This document shows positions 27,501 through 37,849 of a stretch of DNA of 64,000 nucleotides, in pieces (position 1 is the first letter of the stretch; every line of letters starts with the position of its first letter). Origin of the DNA: Sclerurus mexicanus (Eukaryota > Chordata > Aves > Passeriformes > Furnariidae); NCBI GenBank assembly GCA_013396755.1, contig VWZF01004790.1:124001-188000 (forward strand). The letters are read 5' to 3'. The position numbers and the translations under genes were made by a program. The notes under the pieces are model-generated. The model was given only the letters and a program-made list of their open reading frames with translations, was not told the origin of the DNA and searched no databases.

Positions 27501-29314
27501 TTCTGAACAGGCACAAAAATCATGAGTGTTGTGTAACATTTTGCCAATTTGCTGCTTTTGCCTGTATTTCTTCTGCTCCTTACAAGCTTGCTGTATATAG
27601 AGGGAACACGCATGCCATCTGTGTGTGTACACACACATTTTGTTAAACTTCACTTCTTAGCATGTATATCTTACTGCAAAATTCGTAATCATCAAATTGG
27701 CAGGATAGGGACTTGTGCATTCTCAAACTGCCTTTTTGCTCTTTGGGGCTAAACTAAACAAGGGGGGGAATAGAGGTCTTTAATCTCTTTGAACCTGGAC
27801 CAGCATAATTGCTTTACAAAAAGAAAATGGGCCAGATTTCCCCCTCTTATCTCTTTCATGGCAGCACAGCCTGCCTTCTGTGTATACAAAGGAAAAAAAT
27901 CAGCCTGTTTTTATTTTTTTTCATCTGGTGCCACAATCTGGAGTCTGAGTTATGCTGGGTGTTTTTTGTGGGTGACATCATCAATAATAAAAGCTCTGCA
28001 ACTGGAGCATTACTGGGAAATTTCACTCCTTTATCCTATAGCTGTGTTGTCTTTGCAGTACTAGCTAATAAGGGTAGCTAGCAAGGATAAGTAAAAGTGG
28101 TCATTTTAAGAAAGTATGAAGCTATGATTAAAAAAATTACTCTGTTTTGCAAGAAGCTGGTGCTTTTATACATAGTTACTAATAAACTAATTAGACTTTC
28201 AAATACATTGATAATCCAAGAGCTACTGTTTATAGCATTTCTTTTCAAAAGCATGAAGGCATTAGTGTTTCTTCAGGAAACATGAAATATAAAAAATGTT
28301 TGCTTTTTGTTAAAAATGCAGAGTGTTGTTTTTCATGTAATTGAAACATGACATCTGCACTGAATATAATTTGTCTTCTTTTTATGGGTAGTTAATTGGT
28401 ATTTGAAAATTATGTACCATAATATTTCACTGTGGTGAATGGGCAGTGCTGCATGAAAATGCATCCTGGTTGGGATTTTAAGTCTCCCTGAAGATTAGCT
28501 ACTGGTAGAACTTGATATAAAATATTATACCTTGTCCTGAGATTTTACAACTGTATTTTTTTTGTTACATTTTACTAAACATAGTAGAAGGGCTTCACTG
28601 CCATGTTCCATTAAGATGAGATGACCTGCTGTGTTACTGTGGGTTTGGGGTTTTTTTCCATCTTTTGCTTCTGTGTATTTCTATTATGGATGTAATTGGA
28701 ATGGCAAGCTCATTGGTAGGTTGAGTGAAGTGTTAAGAAAGGACAAATCTCTTTTATTGCAGTAAGTGCAGGATACCAGTACTATGTACAAGTCAGATTA
28801 TCATTTATTCAGTTATTTTCCTAAGAAGATGGTAGAGTGATAACACTTGGGCATTTTTTCACCATCTCTAGTATTCTGTGGGAGGGCTGCAATAACATTT
28901 GCAGTTTTTGCATGATTCTTGCATATGAATCCTGTTGGTTTCCAGAAGAGAAGAGTAACTTTGATCAAATGTGGTTGTTTAGTGTGTTGTACAGATACGC
29001 AAGTCTTTTCACAGTTTGGGTGTAACTGGGGTCTTCTTTAACTCACATATTTTCTTTTATTCATTTTTTTTTCTTTATTTCTCTTTCAGGCCTCTGTATC
29101 CCAGCAAGATGATACTTACATATTTGTTCTTCAGACCACTGCAATTGCTCCTTTTGTTTCTCTGGATGTAGGGAGTATAAAAGGCAGATTTAGTGATAAT
29201 GGTTTCCTCATGACTGAAAAGAAGAAAGTAGTTGTGTTTTATCCTTGGGAGCCTACCAGTGTTGAAGAACTAGAAAAATCACTGACCTTGACCTCTCTGC
29301 TGGATGTGGTCTGA
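357..29314 (+). CDS. MANBA: MANBA, lysosomal beta-mannosidase (GH2), 3' 12 coding exons
   Basis: Partial gene; the 5' exons lie before the window. Exons: 357-532, 3542-3652, 8902-9053, 9961-10078, 12216-12302, 12559-12726, 14419-14637, 15962-16126, 17594-17738, 24765-24907, 26631-26888, 29090-29314. All introns are GT..AG and the frame closes at every junction, giving about 655 codons of a protein that is about 880 residues in mammals. The enzyme removes the terminal beta-linked mannose from Man-beta-1,4-GlcNAc fragments of N-glycans in the lysosome. Seen in order: the end of the beta-sandwich linker domain; the TIM barrel, with SGNNE carrying the acid/base Glu and FASEYG carrying the nucleophile Glu (assignments by family knowledge); and the C-terminal sandwich domains. 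No in-frame stop or frameshift was seen. Human MANBA has 17 exons, so these are probably exons 6-17 (inference). Confidence 0.96.
3542..3652 (+). CDS. MANBA: MANBA exon 2 of 12: WWPNGHG segment
   Basis: 37 complete codons between acceptor TTCAAG and donor AAG|GTGAGC. They encode VEPWWPNGHGKQTGYDM, the conserved WWP-G-G motif of GH2 mannosidases in the linker domain. The acceptor is an AAG although a better CTGCAG lies 10 bp downstream. Using the downstream site would place TAG directly in frame after the preceding exon, so the upstream one is chosen. A plausible branch site, CTCTAAC, lies about 25 bp upstream. Confidence 0.93.
8902..9053 (+). CDS. MANBA: MANBA exon 3 of 12: entry to the TIM barrel
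   Basis: The acceptor is TTCACAG and the donor CAC|GTAAGC. The exon starts in phase 0 and ends with two bases of a Thr codon completed by the first base at 9961. It encodes AYFRTVELVQEPIPGSPG, then FLKGSNWIPADSFQDR. The latter is the start of the catalytic barrel, where GH2 mannosidases have the conserved KGSNWIPAD. Confidence 0.97.
9961..10078 (+). CDS. MANBA: MANBA exon 4 of 12: barrel, LRVWGGGVYE motif
   Basis: The acceptor is TTTACAG and the donor ATG|GTAAAA. The first base completes the Thr codon of the preceding exon. The exon encodes DANMNALRVWGGGVYEQDEF then YNICDEIGIM, a strand and loop of the barrel that form part of the mannose subsite in the family. It ends in phase 0. Confidence 0.97.
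12216..12302 (+). CDS. MANBA: MANBA exon 5 of 12: WQDFMFACALYP
   Basis: 29 codons between acceptor CTGTAG and donor CAG|GTATTT. They encode IWQDFMFACALYPTDQNYL, the WQDFMFAC motif typical of GH2 beta-mannosidases. The donor is weak after position +3. The longest open frame over this stretch is a different one; the frame used here is the one continuous with both neighbouring exons. Confidence 0.95.
12559..12726 (+). CDS. MANBA: MANBA exon 6 of 12: catalytic acid/base exon
   Basis: 56 codons between acceptor TTTCAG and donor CGT|GTAAGT. They encode SHPSIILWSGNNENEAAI, in which the first Glu of NNENE sits at the general acid/base position of GH2 beta-mannosidases (family knowledge). YVKNIREIVL follows. 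The preceding intron is only 256 bp, the shortest in the MANBA part of the window. Confidence 0.97.
14419..14637 (+). CDS. MANBA: MANBA exon 7 of 12: catalytic nucleophile exon
   Basis: 73 codons between acceptor ATCCCAG and donor AAG|GTAAGG. They encode DRSRPFIASSPTNG, GDTHFYDYNSDCWNWK and FASEYGFQSWPS. The Glu of SEYG is at the nucleophile position of the retaining GH2 mechanism. The motif is intact, which supports an active enzyme. Confidence 0.97.
15962..16126 (+). CDS. MANBA: MANBA exon 8 of 12
   Basis: 55 codons between acceptor AAAAG and donor CAG|GTAACA. They encode EDWSYISNFSLHRQHH, then FKLPQSTDP and FKDTIYLTQ. The segment contains a possible N-glycosylation sequon, NFS, in line with a lysosomal glycoprotein. 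Confidence 0.96.
17594..17738 (+). CDS. MANBA: MANBA exon 9 of 12: end of the TIM barrel
   Basis: 48 codons plus one base between acceptor CCAAG and donor G|GTAAGT. They encode MQAQCTKTETEFYR, then [20 protein letters not shown], the highly conserved last strand of the barrel. The trailing G joins AG at 24765 to make Glu, giving SLEYGGKWK across the 7.0-kb intron. Confidence 0.97.
22010..23235 (+). mobile_element. CR1 LINE fragment, 5'-truncated and decayed
   Basis: About 1.2 kb of CR1 in the sense direction inside the 7.0-kb MANBA intron. The reverse-transcriptase part is readable in frame at about 22276-22476 as SGVPQGSVLGPVLFN then FINDLNEGIEYTLS. Continuation in other frames gives HLGHNNSMQKYRL near 22,520 and GLEHKSYEE, LGLFSLEKRR and TSDRTRGSGLKLCQ near 22,830-23,030. 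Frameshifts separate these blocks. The catalytic FADD motif is damaged: the sequence reads FASTKLGG, lacking both Asp residues. The 3' end is degenerate. The element cannot code for a working enzyme. Its left boundary is approximate. Confidence 0.92.
24765..24907 (+). CDS. MANBA: MANBA exon 10 of 12: C-terminal domain start
   Basis: The acceptor is TTTCAG and the donor AGG|GTAAGT. The exon encodes YGGKWKLLHYFAQNFFAPLL then LYIYGVSDLHVDQKLTLR. It starts with two bases of the split Glu codon. A second AG directly after the acceptor (CAGAG) would break the frame if used. Confidence 0.96.
26631..26888 (+). CDS. MANBA: MANBA exon 11 of 12
   Basis: 86 codons between acceptor TTCATAG and donor AGT|GTAAGC. 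They encode VHAWSSLEPVC, the cysteine cluster RCRNCTRKSC (with a possible NCT glycosylation sequon) and SPTNHYFLSSLKDAVG. The segment is conserved in vertebrate MANBA. Confidence 0.96.
29090..29314 (+). CDS. MANBA: MANBA last coding exon with stop
   Basis: 74 codons plus TGA at 29312-29314, after acceptor CTTTCAG and a strong pyrimidine tract. It encodes FVSLDVGSIKGRFSDNGFLM and VVFYPWEPTSVEELEKSL, matching the C-terminus of beta-mannosidase. The final residues are TSLLDVV. Confidence 0.97.
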   Translation, partial: ASVSQQDDTYIFVLQTTAIAPFVSLDVGSIKGRFSDNGFLMTEKKKVVVFYPWEPTSVEELEKSLTLTSLLDVV

Positions 29315-29494
29315 GAATACTTCGTTTCCTTCTAGATAAAGAGTGAAACAAGAGGAGAAGAAAAATTAGAAGAATTTGACTGACGTTGAAGTGGCATACA
29401 ATTTGAGCTGACTGGAGAACATACTGTCTGTTCCTGCCATGTGTAAATTTTAACTGGTTCAATGTAAAGAATACCAACAGCAAATCTTACATAT

Positions 29495-29500
29495 AATATA
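29495..29500 (+). terminator. MANBA: Candidate MANBA poly(A) signal (AATATA variant)
   Basis: AATATA is a known minor variant of the poly(A) hexamer. It lies 181 bp after the stop and is followed by GT-rich and T-rich sequence at about 29501-29550. No canonical AATAAA occurs until 31084. This would give a short 3' UTR. Weak call. Confidence 0.25.
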
Positions 29501-31083
29501 TGTGGTGTCTTGAAAGCATATCCGTAGTTTTTCTAGTTTCACTGTGCTGTAAGTAGAAGTTCGTCTTAGGATAACAGCAAGGGTATGCTGGGGAGTACAG
29601 GGAAGGGCAGGAAATGAAGCTGGGACCGCCTCCACAATTATGCCTCCACTTCAAGTTGTTTGATCTACCTGCTCCCAGACCAGGAGAGCACTAGTCCTAC
29701 CCTGTCAGATCTGTGGCTGTCCCTCCATTAGGTGTTCTGCCTGCCTCCTGCAAGGCATGAAACTGGGCTGTCTAGTCAGACATGAGGCACATCTGTTCCC
29801 CCTTCTGAAAGAGGAATTCAGTACAAGACTTGTTTTCTGCTCTCTTTTAATGCAAAATGAGCAACAACTTTTGGGGTCTCTGCATCTGGCTTTGACTATT
29901 CCCAGAGAGCTGCAGGTGCAGTCGCAAACCTTTTGCTGCCGTGTGGGGCCCCCCATAATGGGGCATGTGAGAAAAGGAGCAGGGAGAAGTGTTAACCGAA
30001 GGTGCCAAGAGAAAGGAGGCAGTGCAGAGAAGAAATGGCCATGTAAGAGGATCACAGAGTTACAAGTGACTGCTTTTTCTCTAGTAAATGCAGCGTGCAG
30101 GGGCTGCTGTTCTCACTCAGATGTTGCTGTGCAGACATTCTGTTACCTCCTGGCATTCCTTGTGAGTGACCTTGTGCTCCACGCTGATCATCCTCTCTTT
30201 CCAACAAAGAAAAACCTTAATGTTTTTCTTTGTGTATGGGTTCCCCATAGAAGATGCTCTTGCCTCATTTTTAGATGTGGTGGCACATTGAACTCAGTCT
30301 ATATAAAATAATGGTGGTTCACCTTTTGTTTCCAACTAAGTTGTTTTTAAAATGTTTAGGTTTCTCACAGAAACGTCATCTCACTTTGGCATTAGATACA
30401 AAGAAAATAAGCTTGCTTCAGCATGGGGGACTGCTGTAGCCTGTGGAGCTGAAAGCCTGAGGGTTTGACTGTCAGGAAATCAAGGCCACCAGGCTGCTTC
30501 ATGGGCAGGTTACTAAACAGTGGGCTTATCTGTCAGATGTGACTTGAAATGCAGCTGGGATCTTGCTGGGGTTCCACAAGAAGCCCCTCACAGTCCAAGC
30601 AAGTATTAATTTTCTTGCAAAGCAGAATCAGCACTGCAATAGGTGGTGTTTGAACAAGTTCTGTTGGTGATGTCCATCTGTGTGTAAAAGCACCATGTGG
30701 GTAATGCTTGCTGGTGGTGCGGGGGGTCTCGAGCACGTGTGGGGCAAGTGGCTGTTTCACTGGACACTTAGAGACCTTGGACTGAAGGTTTTCTTGCAGT
30801 GATCACAGTTTTACTGGGCAGAGAGGTGAGTGTATTGACTGATCCTTGATGATCTCTGGTGTTTTTGAATTGTGTGTTACAAAAAACTCCTGAGCAAGAG
30901 AAAAAACTCAAAGATTAAATAAGTGGAAGTTGCTTACAAATTCTTTATTAGGTCACCAAAACAACTAACTGCAGTTGTATAGGGGTTTTTTTCCTGATTC
31001 AAAACTTGTCCTAGTTAAAAGAAAACATGAAAACAATCAAAATATGGATGTGTATATGCCAGTGTTTATGTATGGTTATGTAA

Positions 31084-31089
31084 AATAAA
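31084..31089 (+). terminator. MANBA: Candidate MANBA poly(A) signal (AATAAA)
   Basis: First canonical AATAAA on the + strand after the stop, implying a 3' UTR of about 1.8 kb. Another AATAAA follows at 31289-31294. The downstream GT-rich element is poor for both, so neither is a firm call. Confidence 0.25.
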
Positions 31090-32572
31090 TAGGGAAAAAT
31101 GACAGTCATGAGTAAAACTTAACAGCTAGAAAATGCAGGGATTGATAAAGGAAATTAAAAGTTATTTGAAAGGCATCCTGTGCCAAGAGTACAAGAAAAA
31201 TTTCGGTGTCCTGTAATCAACATGGAATCAAAGCAGCAATGGAGTCAATATAAGGTAAGGATGAGAAAAATGTGGAGAAAATATGATTAATAAATACTGC
31301 TGCAATGTATTGGGAAAAGGGCAGGTTTTGTTGATGTCTTTCTCTTATGTTGATGAAGAAATGTTTCTTCCAGCAACATCTAGATAGAATTAGCAGTTAA
31401 TACTATTAAATAAGTAAAACTTTGATAGAGTCACTTGTTTAAAGACAATCAAGAGGACTATCTGGAGGTCAGTGATATTTGTTCCTAGTGCATCTCAGCA
31501 TATGAGTGAAGTTTGAGATATGTAGAAAAGAGGTTTTGGATTGCTAGAAGCTACAAACAATGAATTTGGATAACTGTGACCTTGTTTAACCTCTCACAAA
31601 TTTTAGGCAAAATCATAAAAGAAATAATGTGGTACATGATTAATAAGTGATGAAGTGGCTATGCAACTAATGTCTACCAGCACAGTAAACAGAATGTAAT
31701 GGGGGAGGTTCACTTCCATTATTGTCTTAATATCCTTGATATGCCCTTTTGGTTTCCTGGTGTTGCAGTAGGTGTGTATTTATAGAAGCTGTTCTTTCCC
31801 CTGTGCAGCAGTAGCTCTAACATGTGCTTTGGTTAACCATTTCCCCTGGGTACTTCTGCAGTTGCATACTGTGCTATACTTGGTTACATGGTTCTGTTGT
31901 TTTCTCAGATCAGGGCAAAGATAGGATTGCAGGAGAAGAGATTTTCAGGGTACCCAGCACCTGTATCAGCACATCCATCTGTAGCCACCTGAGTGTTGCA
32001 GCTCCTGGGCAGCACCTGTATTGCCAGTTCTGTCTGATGGACGGGGGTTCAGCAGCAGGAGCATTAGGAGGAGCATATGGTGAGTGTTGTGGTGCTTGTC
32101 CTCAGTGCCATTAAATTATTGGTGGCAGCAGTAGAGGGGACTGACCTCATCAGTGTTCTTTCAGGGTACAGCCCTGCAATGTTTTGTTCAAAGACCAGTG
32201 AGTTTACTTGTGCTGATGGCCTTTGTTTGCTCTTGAGCCCCCTCTGGGCTGTTCTCTGCTGATGGCAAAAGTAGCAGGTGCCCCTCAGCCATAAGAAATA
32301 CTCTTCCAGAGCAGAACTTGAGAGCAGGTTTGGTAATAACGCTGGATGACGTCGGCTAATTTGTTGTCCTAAAACCGATCTCTGGCAGAGATTTGGCTCT
32401 GAACCCATTCAGGACTTGCAGAGACCATTTTTAGCTTTAGAGGGCACGTCTTTGTTGGTACTTTCTGCCACACATGGAAGACTTACTTTGCTCCAGTACT
32501 GGAGTGTGTCCTTTGAAGCTTTTTCAAGTTCTTCTGCATCTTTTCCAGGGGAAAAAGCATGCAAACGTATCT

Positions 32573-32597
32573 AACGCTTTCTCTCTGAGAAAGCGTT
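32573..32597. repeat. Perfect 11-bp inverted repeat, 3-base loop
   Basis: Arms AACGCTTTCTC and GAGAAAGCGTT flank the loop TCT. The structure is fully paired. It lies in non-coding DNA between the two genes and has no recognised function. Confidence 0.85.
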
Positions 32598-35367
32598 CGT
32601 AGTTTCCCAATCTTTGTCATTAACTGTTGTTTGCATACCTTATGGCCTGGGCAGTTTTTCTGGCTTATAGGAATATTTTTCTTTGGTACTTTTACTTCTG
32701 TTAGTCCCCTTTGGTTTTGCAGATGTGTAGCAGAGACCACTTCAGGCCCTTGTAGCAGTGAGAGCAGAGAAACAGACCATTGAGTCTCTCATTCTCAGGG
32801 TAGGACAGTTGGGTTTTGTAGCTTACAAGCCAGCCTTTATGTTGTCAGAATCACAGTTTTCTTTCTTACCCTCTGAGTGGTAAATTGAGTCATCCAGTAA
32901 CTTGTGGTTAGGATGTTTAAGGACATGTTCCACTCAAAGAATTTGGTTTGCTTTCCAGTCAGATACTACACGATAGTGAAACTGAAGTCCCAGTTTAGAT
33001 TAATTAGGGTGGAAAAACAAGGCTTGGATTAAAAATGGGGATCTTTCTGTAGAAAGTAGAGTCAGTTAGTAGAGACCTATAGTTACCTGGTTTGATTATC
33101 ATTGTGTATTGTAGCCAAAATAAAAGGTGTCTCTGGTCTAGGCCACTGCAGCAAAGGTAACATGCTGAAGCATGAAGGGAAAGAACACCCTGAGGTGTCA
33201 GGAGGAAGGTGATGAGCATGGCTGCTTGCCAGGATCTGTTCTCTGGGTTATGCTTGAGGTTTCTTGATGGGCTCTGTGAGTTCAGAGTGGTTCAGCGTTG
33301 CTCTTTCTTTGTATAGCTTTTTTACTTTGTGGCTGGCTGGGGTCTCGGTTGACTCTCTGAAGGGGAATGGCTGTGGTAGCAGGGATGCTGCCCTAATTAG
33401 AACCACTGGATTGAACCAGGCTTTATGGACCAGTGGGAAGCCGGGCAATCCAGAACAGAGCTCTAAGACTGAGTGTAGTCTGTTGAGCTGGTGACCTACT
33501 GAGGAAGCAGCTGTTGTCAGATGCAGGAGCTGAAAGTTTCAATCCTGTTTCATGATGGTAAAAAACCAAAACCTTAAATGCCAGCCTCCAATACCTCTTT
33601 GCAAACATTGCAATTGCTAGACGTTGCAGCTTCTCTCTCTTGTCATGTTGTAGCAGTCCTCCTTTACCTGTTGTCAGTGAACTAAATAGTAATACTTGGG
33701 CATGCTGGCCGTGTGATTCTGTCTGACTGATTAACATGGAATATACCAGGCTTTAAGTTTCATCCTATTGCCCAAACCGGCTGTAAAGGAGAGATGATGT
33801 GAGCCAGCCCTCAGGTGGTTTCCTATGAAAGAAAGAGGGGAAAGCTTCATCTCTTATTGTTCTGTGGTAGGACGGTAGGAAGCTGTGGTTGGGTTGCCCA
33901 GCATGATCACTCATGAGCATTCAAGGACAGCACATGAAGAAGCAGGCCCAGTGTTTAGAACAATGAGTGTTTTGTGTATCTAGCCATCTGCTACCCATCT
34001 GGAAATGTTCTGGCTACAGAATTTGGTTTGTACTGTAGACTTTCTTCCCTGGGATGCTAAAGACAAAAAGGTACTAAGCTGACTGCACATCCGAAAGAGA
34101 AGTGAGGCAATGGCCATGCTCCTGTCCTCATGGCAGACAGTGTTGTATCAGCTGTCCCAGAGGGCGATGCGCTCTGTGCGTGTGCCTGTGTGTGCTGACA
34201 GCCAGAACATTGGCAAGAGCCACGGCAGGCCACAGGTCAACAGGTGTTAAGCCTGTCACTAGTGTTTTCCCTTGCGGTATGTAATGAAGGCCACTGAACT
34301 GCTGGGGCTCCTCTGTATTGTGAATAAAGCAGCTGCGTTTAAACAAGGCCATGGGGAAACCTCTGCAGGCTGGAGTAACAGGCATACTACAGCCTGGCTC
34401 TAAGCGGGGCATCAGGCTGCTTCATAATGCTCAGCACAGAAAATCAAGTCCTTGGTAATTTACTTGTGTTGCCTTTTGTCTGTAGCTGTAGCAATCTTCT
34501 GAAGCCAGCAGAAGTTTGGACTGTGCCTTTGGCGGTTACTTTAGAACTGCTCTACTGCAAGAGGCGATCATCCAGAAGAGCCAGCAGCTGTGGACGAAAA
34601 AAGAGTAGTGACCACTGCATCCTGAGCTAACAAATGGGTGCTGCCCTTCCTGTCACTCACTTGGAGGGAGCAAGGAGAGTGGCTCTTTTTTCTTAAGTGT
34701 AGAAAGAAAGCATTTTACTTGTCCAGACAAGGGAGAAAAGGCACTTCATATACCACCACATATAGGTAAGATTCTTATCCTTCCTGCAGTCCACAAAATT
34801 TCAGAATGCTTTCTAGAACTTCCCACTACCACAGTCATTTCCAAGTTTGTAAGTACATCCAAAGATGATGCCAAGAAACTTAGAGCTGTGGCAGCCAATC
34901 TAAAATCGAGCAGTTCAACTTTCTGAATAATCCATTTTACATCAAACATAGAGAAGATCTGTAGTGATCTGTTGTCACAACTTTTGCTTCATTCCACAAG
35001 TTTCTGATGTTTATTACTGCAGTACAATAGCAAAATAATGGAGTAAGCTTCATTCCAGTGCAAGTGCAGATTAAGTTTAGAATTACTTCAGATTTTGATC
35101 GTCACTCTAATTACTTTAAAATCTAATACTAAAGTGGCCTGAGAATGCCCAAAGGTTACATTCCAGGGGGAAAAAGCTTAATTACATAATTTTTCTTATT
35201 TTGATACTGATCCATTTGAATATTTCAAGTGTTTCAGATAAATCTGTGCAGTTACTGTCAAAGCAAGAGGAAGCCTGATTAGCACTCAGAAGAACAAACC
35301 TATGAAATCAGCTTTTAAGGATCAATTTGAGGTTGTTGGTTAATGATTTTTGCTCATACCTCCAACT

Positions 35368-35398
35368 TTTTGCTAACAATTTTGCTAACAATTGCTAA
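35368..35398. repeat. 12-bp tandem repeat, about 2.6 copies
   Basis: The unit TTTTGCTAACAA occurs twice exactly, followed by a partial copy (TTGCTAA). This looks like a small slippage duplication in intergenic DNA. Confidence 0.85.
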
Positions 35399-37849
35399 TG
35401 GAAATAGGCACCAGGGTTTTTGCAGGGTGATGCAGTGCATTGGAAGAGCCCACTGTGGCATAGGCCTCATCCCAGCTGTTCATCCAGCCACAGGGCAGAG
35501 ACACCCTGTTAAAAGTGTGACATGTTGTTGGGTAGGTTTTATTGAAACTTCTAATGGAAAAAAATCAATTCTAGAAACATCTTTCGTGCTGTTTCTGCTC
35601 ATATCTTAAAAAACCCCAAACTTGCTCCTGACATTTGAGAACTGAGTAATACCCTGCTCAGTTTTGTTTCCTCAGGTTAATATGGAATAGAATGGGAATG
35701 ACACCCTGTGCTGCAATGTGTGGTGTGGTCCACATGGTAACTTGCTGTGCTGAAGGAAAACGTGAAGCCTGAGTTACACCATTACTACTCTGTAAGTGAG
35801 AGAGGTTTCTGTCTATAAACCAGGTGTAGACAGGAGGTTTCAGGCAGCTGATTTCTGGAGTCTTGCAGGAGTGTAGCTGTAGTTTATTCCATCACACCTG
35901 TGAACTAGGAATGGCACTACCTTTCTTGGCAAGGTGGTGTAAGGATAAATCTGTTTGAGGTGAGCAGATTTGATGATGAGGTCCATAAATACATCTTGAC
36001 AGTTACCTGATGTGAATGCATTTGCTTTAAATTTTTAAGACTTGTCTGTATCACTTACACTGTTCCTTGCTAAGCCTCATTCCTCTGTATGTTGCCTTCA
36101 TCCTCACATCTGCAAGGAGCCTGACCTTCTCCCAGGGGCCGTGAGTGCAAGAATCAGCGTACCCTGTACTGGTTGACCACTACTAACAAGAAAAAAGGTC
36201 AAGCAGATCACAGTTGTGTGTTTTAGCATTTCCTTTTCACTGAGCTCCCTGCAGTAAACACTAGGCTCTCCAGTAGCTTTGCTCTGCCAAACAGGATTAT
36301 ACTGAACACAAATGTCTCCTAGTAGATGTCTTGCCACTTTGTGCAGCGTGTCCTACACTAGTTGGTGTGTTTTATCTCCTCCTCTTGCCTAGTTCTAATA
36401 CACTGTGTGGAAGATGCAGAGGGTTAATGCAGATGGGAAAAGTTATCCTATTATGTGAGTCAACTGTAAAAATTTAGTGTTCTAGTTTGAATTACTGAGA
36501 ATACTTTTAATATTTTTCTATCACTAAACAAAGAGGGGGGGAAAAAAGGACCAAGGCCTCTTTTGTTAAATATACTGAAACTGAGATGCTGCAAGGAAAG
36601 AAGCTGCCAGACTGCCATTTAAAGCACTTCAATACACATGGCCTAGGGGACCTGCTGTTCATTGCATGATCACTAACCTGATGAATAGCTATTGTACAGC
36701 ATTTGGGCATGAAGTGCTTAAGGAAATATAGGCCCAGGTGTCTTCTGGTGGTTTCAAAGCAGAGCTGGTCAGAACTGAGGCTAAAAGGTGTCAATCAACA
36801 GCCACGGTGCCCTGGTGTCCTGCAGGATTGTAGAAACCTCAGTAAAAGTCTCTGCCAGCCCCCTGAGTTTTGCTGAAAATTCTGTGGCAGCAAGTGTGTT
36901 TGACTTGGACAGCAGCTCTGCTAGGGTTCAAAAAGCCCCTCCAACCCCAGAATATGAGAACTTTTGCTTGTTTCTATTAGACCTGCAATAAAAAGAGAAC
37001 ACTGGACAAGTACATAAATTGAACAAAAATCTATATGCCTCAGACACTTCATATATAGGTTATACATACAATAACTGTAAGAATGGCATTTTTACTATTA
37101 TTCATATTTTTTCTCTGGAAGTAGTTAAAATACTGAGTAATTCAGCTGATATAAAATAAGTTCACAAGGTTTTTTCATTACTTATGGTTTAATTCATTAC
37201 AGCAACTACTGCTCTAAATGTAACTATTCTCAAAGTTTATCTTGATTCATTTTCTCAGGAGTGACCCCCAGGTTACTGAAGACTGAACTGAGCCAAGAAC
37301 CACCCTGTCAATCTCCATCTTTGTGCCACGAAAACTGGTTCCAGGTGAGTGACAATGGTACAATGCTGCTCTTTGCTTTTTCATCATGAAATCTGATACC
37401 TGCTCTGTCCTCTTAGCTGGGCCAACATCAGTAGCAGTTACACCCACCATCTCAGAATTACTGTGAAACAAAAACCACTGCTCAGGAGATGGTTATTACA
37501 GGAGTTTCTAGATAGCCCAGAGAACTGTCTCATCAGAGTTTTGCTGAGACACGAAATAGTTGGTTTCAGTGTAAATGAACACTTGCTGCCATAATTATGA
37601 GAACTAAAACAAGACAGAGGCTTTAATTCCAAAGCACAAAGCACAGCTGCTCAGCAGTTGCTGATGCTCCTGCTCTCCCACCATAAATGATGCCTCAAAC
37701 TTTAAGACAGGTGGCTTGCAACCCTTTATTTATTTTAATATTTGGAAATCAGCATGATCTTGTATCAATGCCTAAAACTGAAATGCTAAGTCTTCAATAA
37801 CTCTACTTAAAAGATATGTAAAAATCACAGCAAACACAGACAAGAGAAT

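Larger units (their letters stand above)
1..29089 (+). other. MANBA: MANBA introns: what they hold
   Basis: Introns are 1-356 (partial), 533-3541, 3653-8901, 9054-9960, 10079-12215, 12303-12558, 12727-14418, 14638-15961, 16127-17593, 17739-24764, 24908-26630 and 26889-29089. Apart from the CR1 piece at about 22.0-23.2 kb they show only AT-rich sequence with short runs: a (GT)6 tract near 1,740, (GTAT)4 at 3852-3867 and a TA tract near 18,950. I see no extra exon, RNA gene or second transposon in them, although a diverged repeat could be missed by eye. Confidence 0.7.
29315..37844. other. Interval between MANBA stop and NFKB1 poly(A) site
   Basis: The first part must be the MANBA 3' UTR; its end is uncertain. 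I find no coding exon, RNA gene or transposon. The longest open frame (184 codons, 29757-30311, +) has no recognisable domain and no family resemblance. Small structures are a perfect 11-bp hairpin at 32573-32597 and a 12-bp tandem repeat at 35368-35398. The rest is unremarkable AT-rich sequence. Confidence 0.6.
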
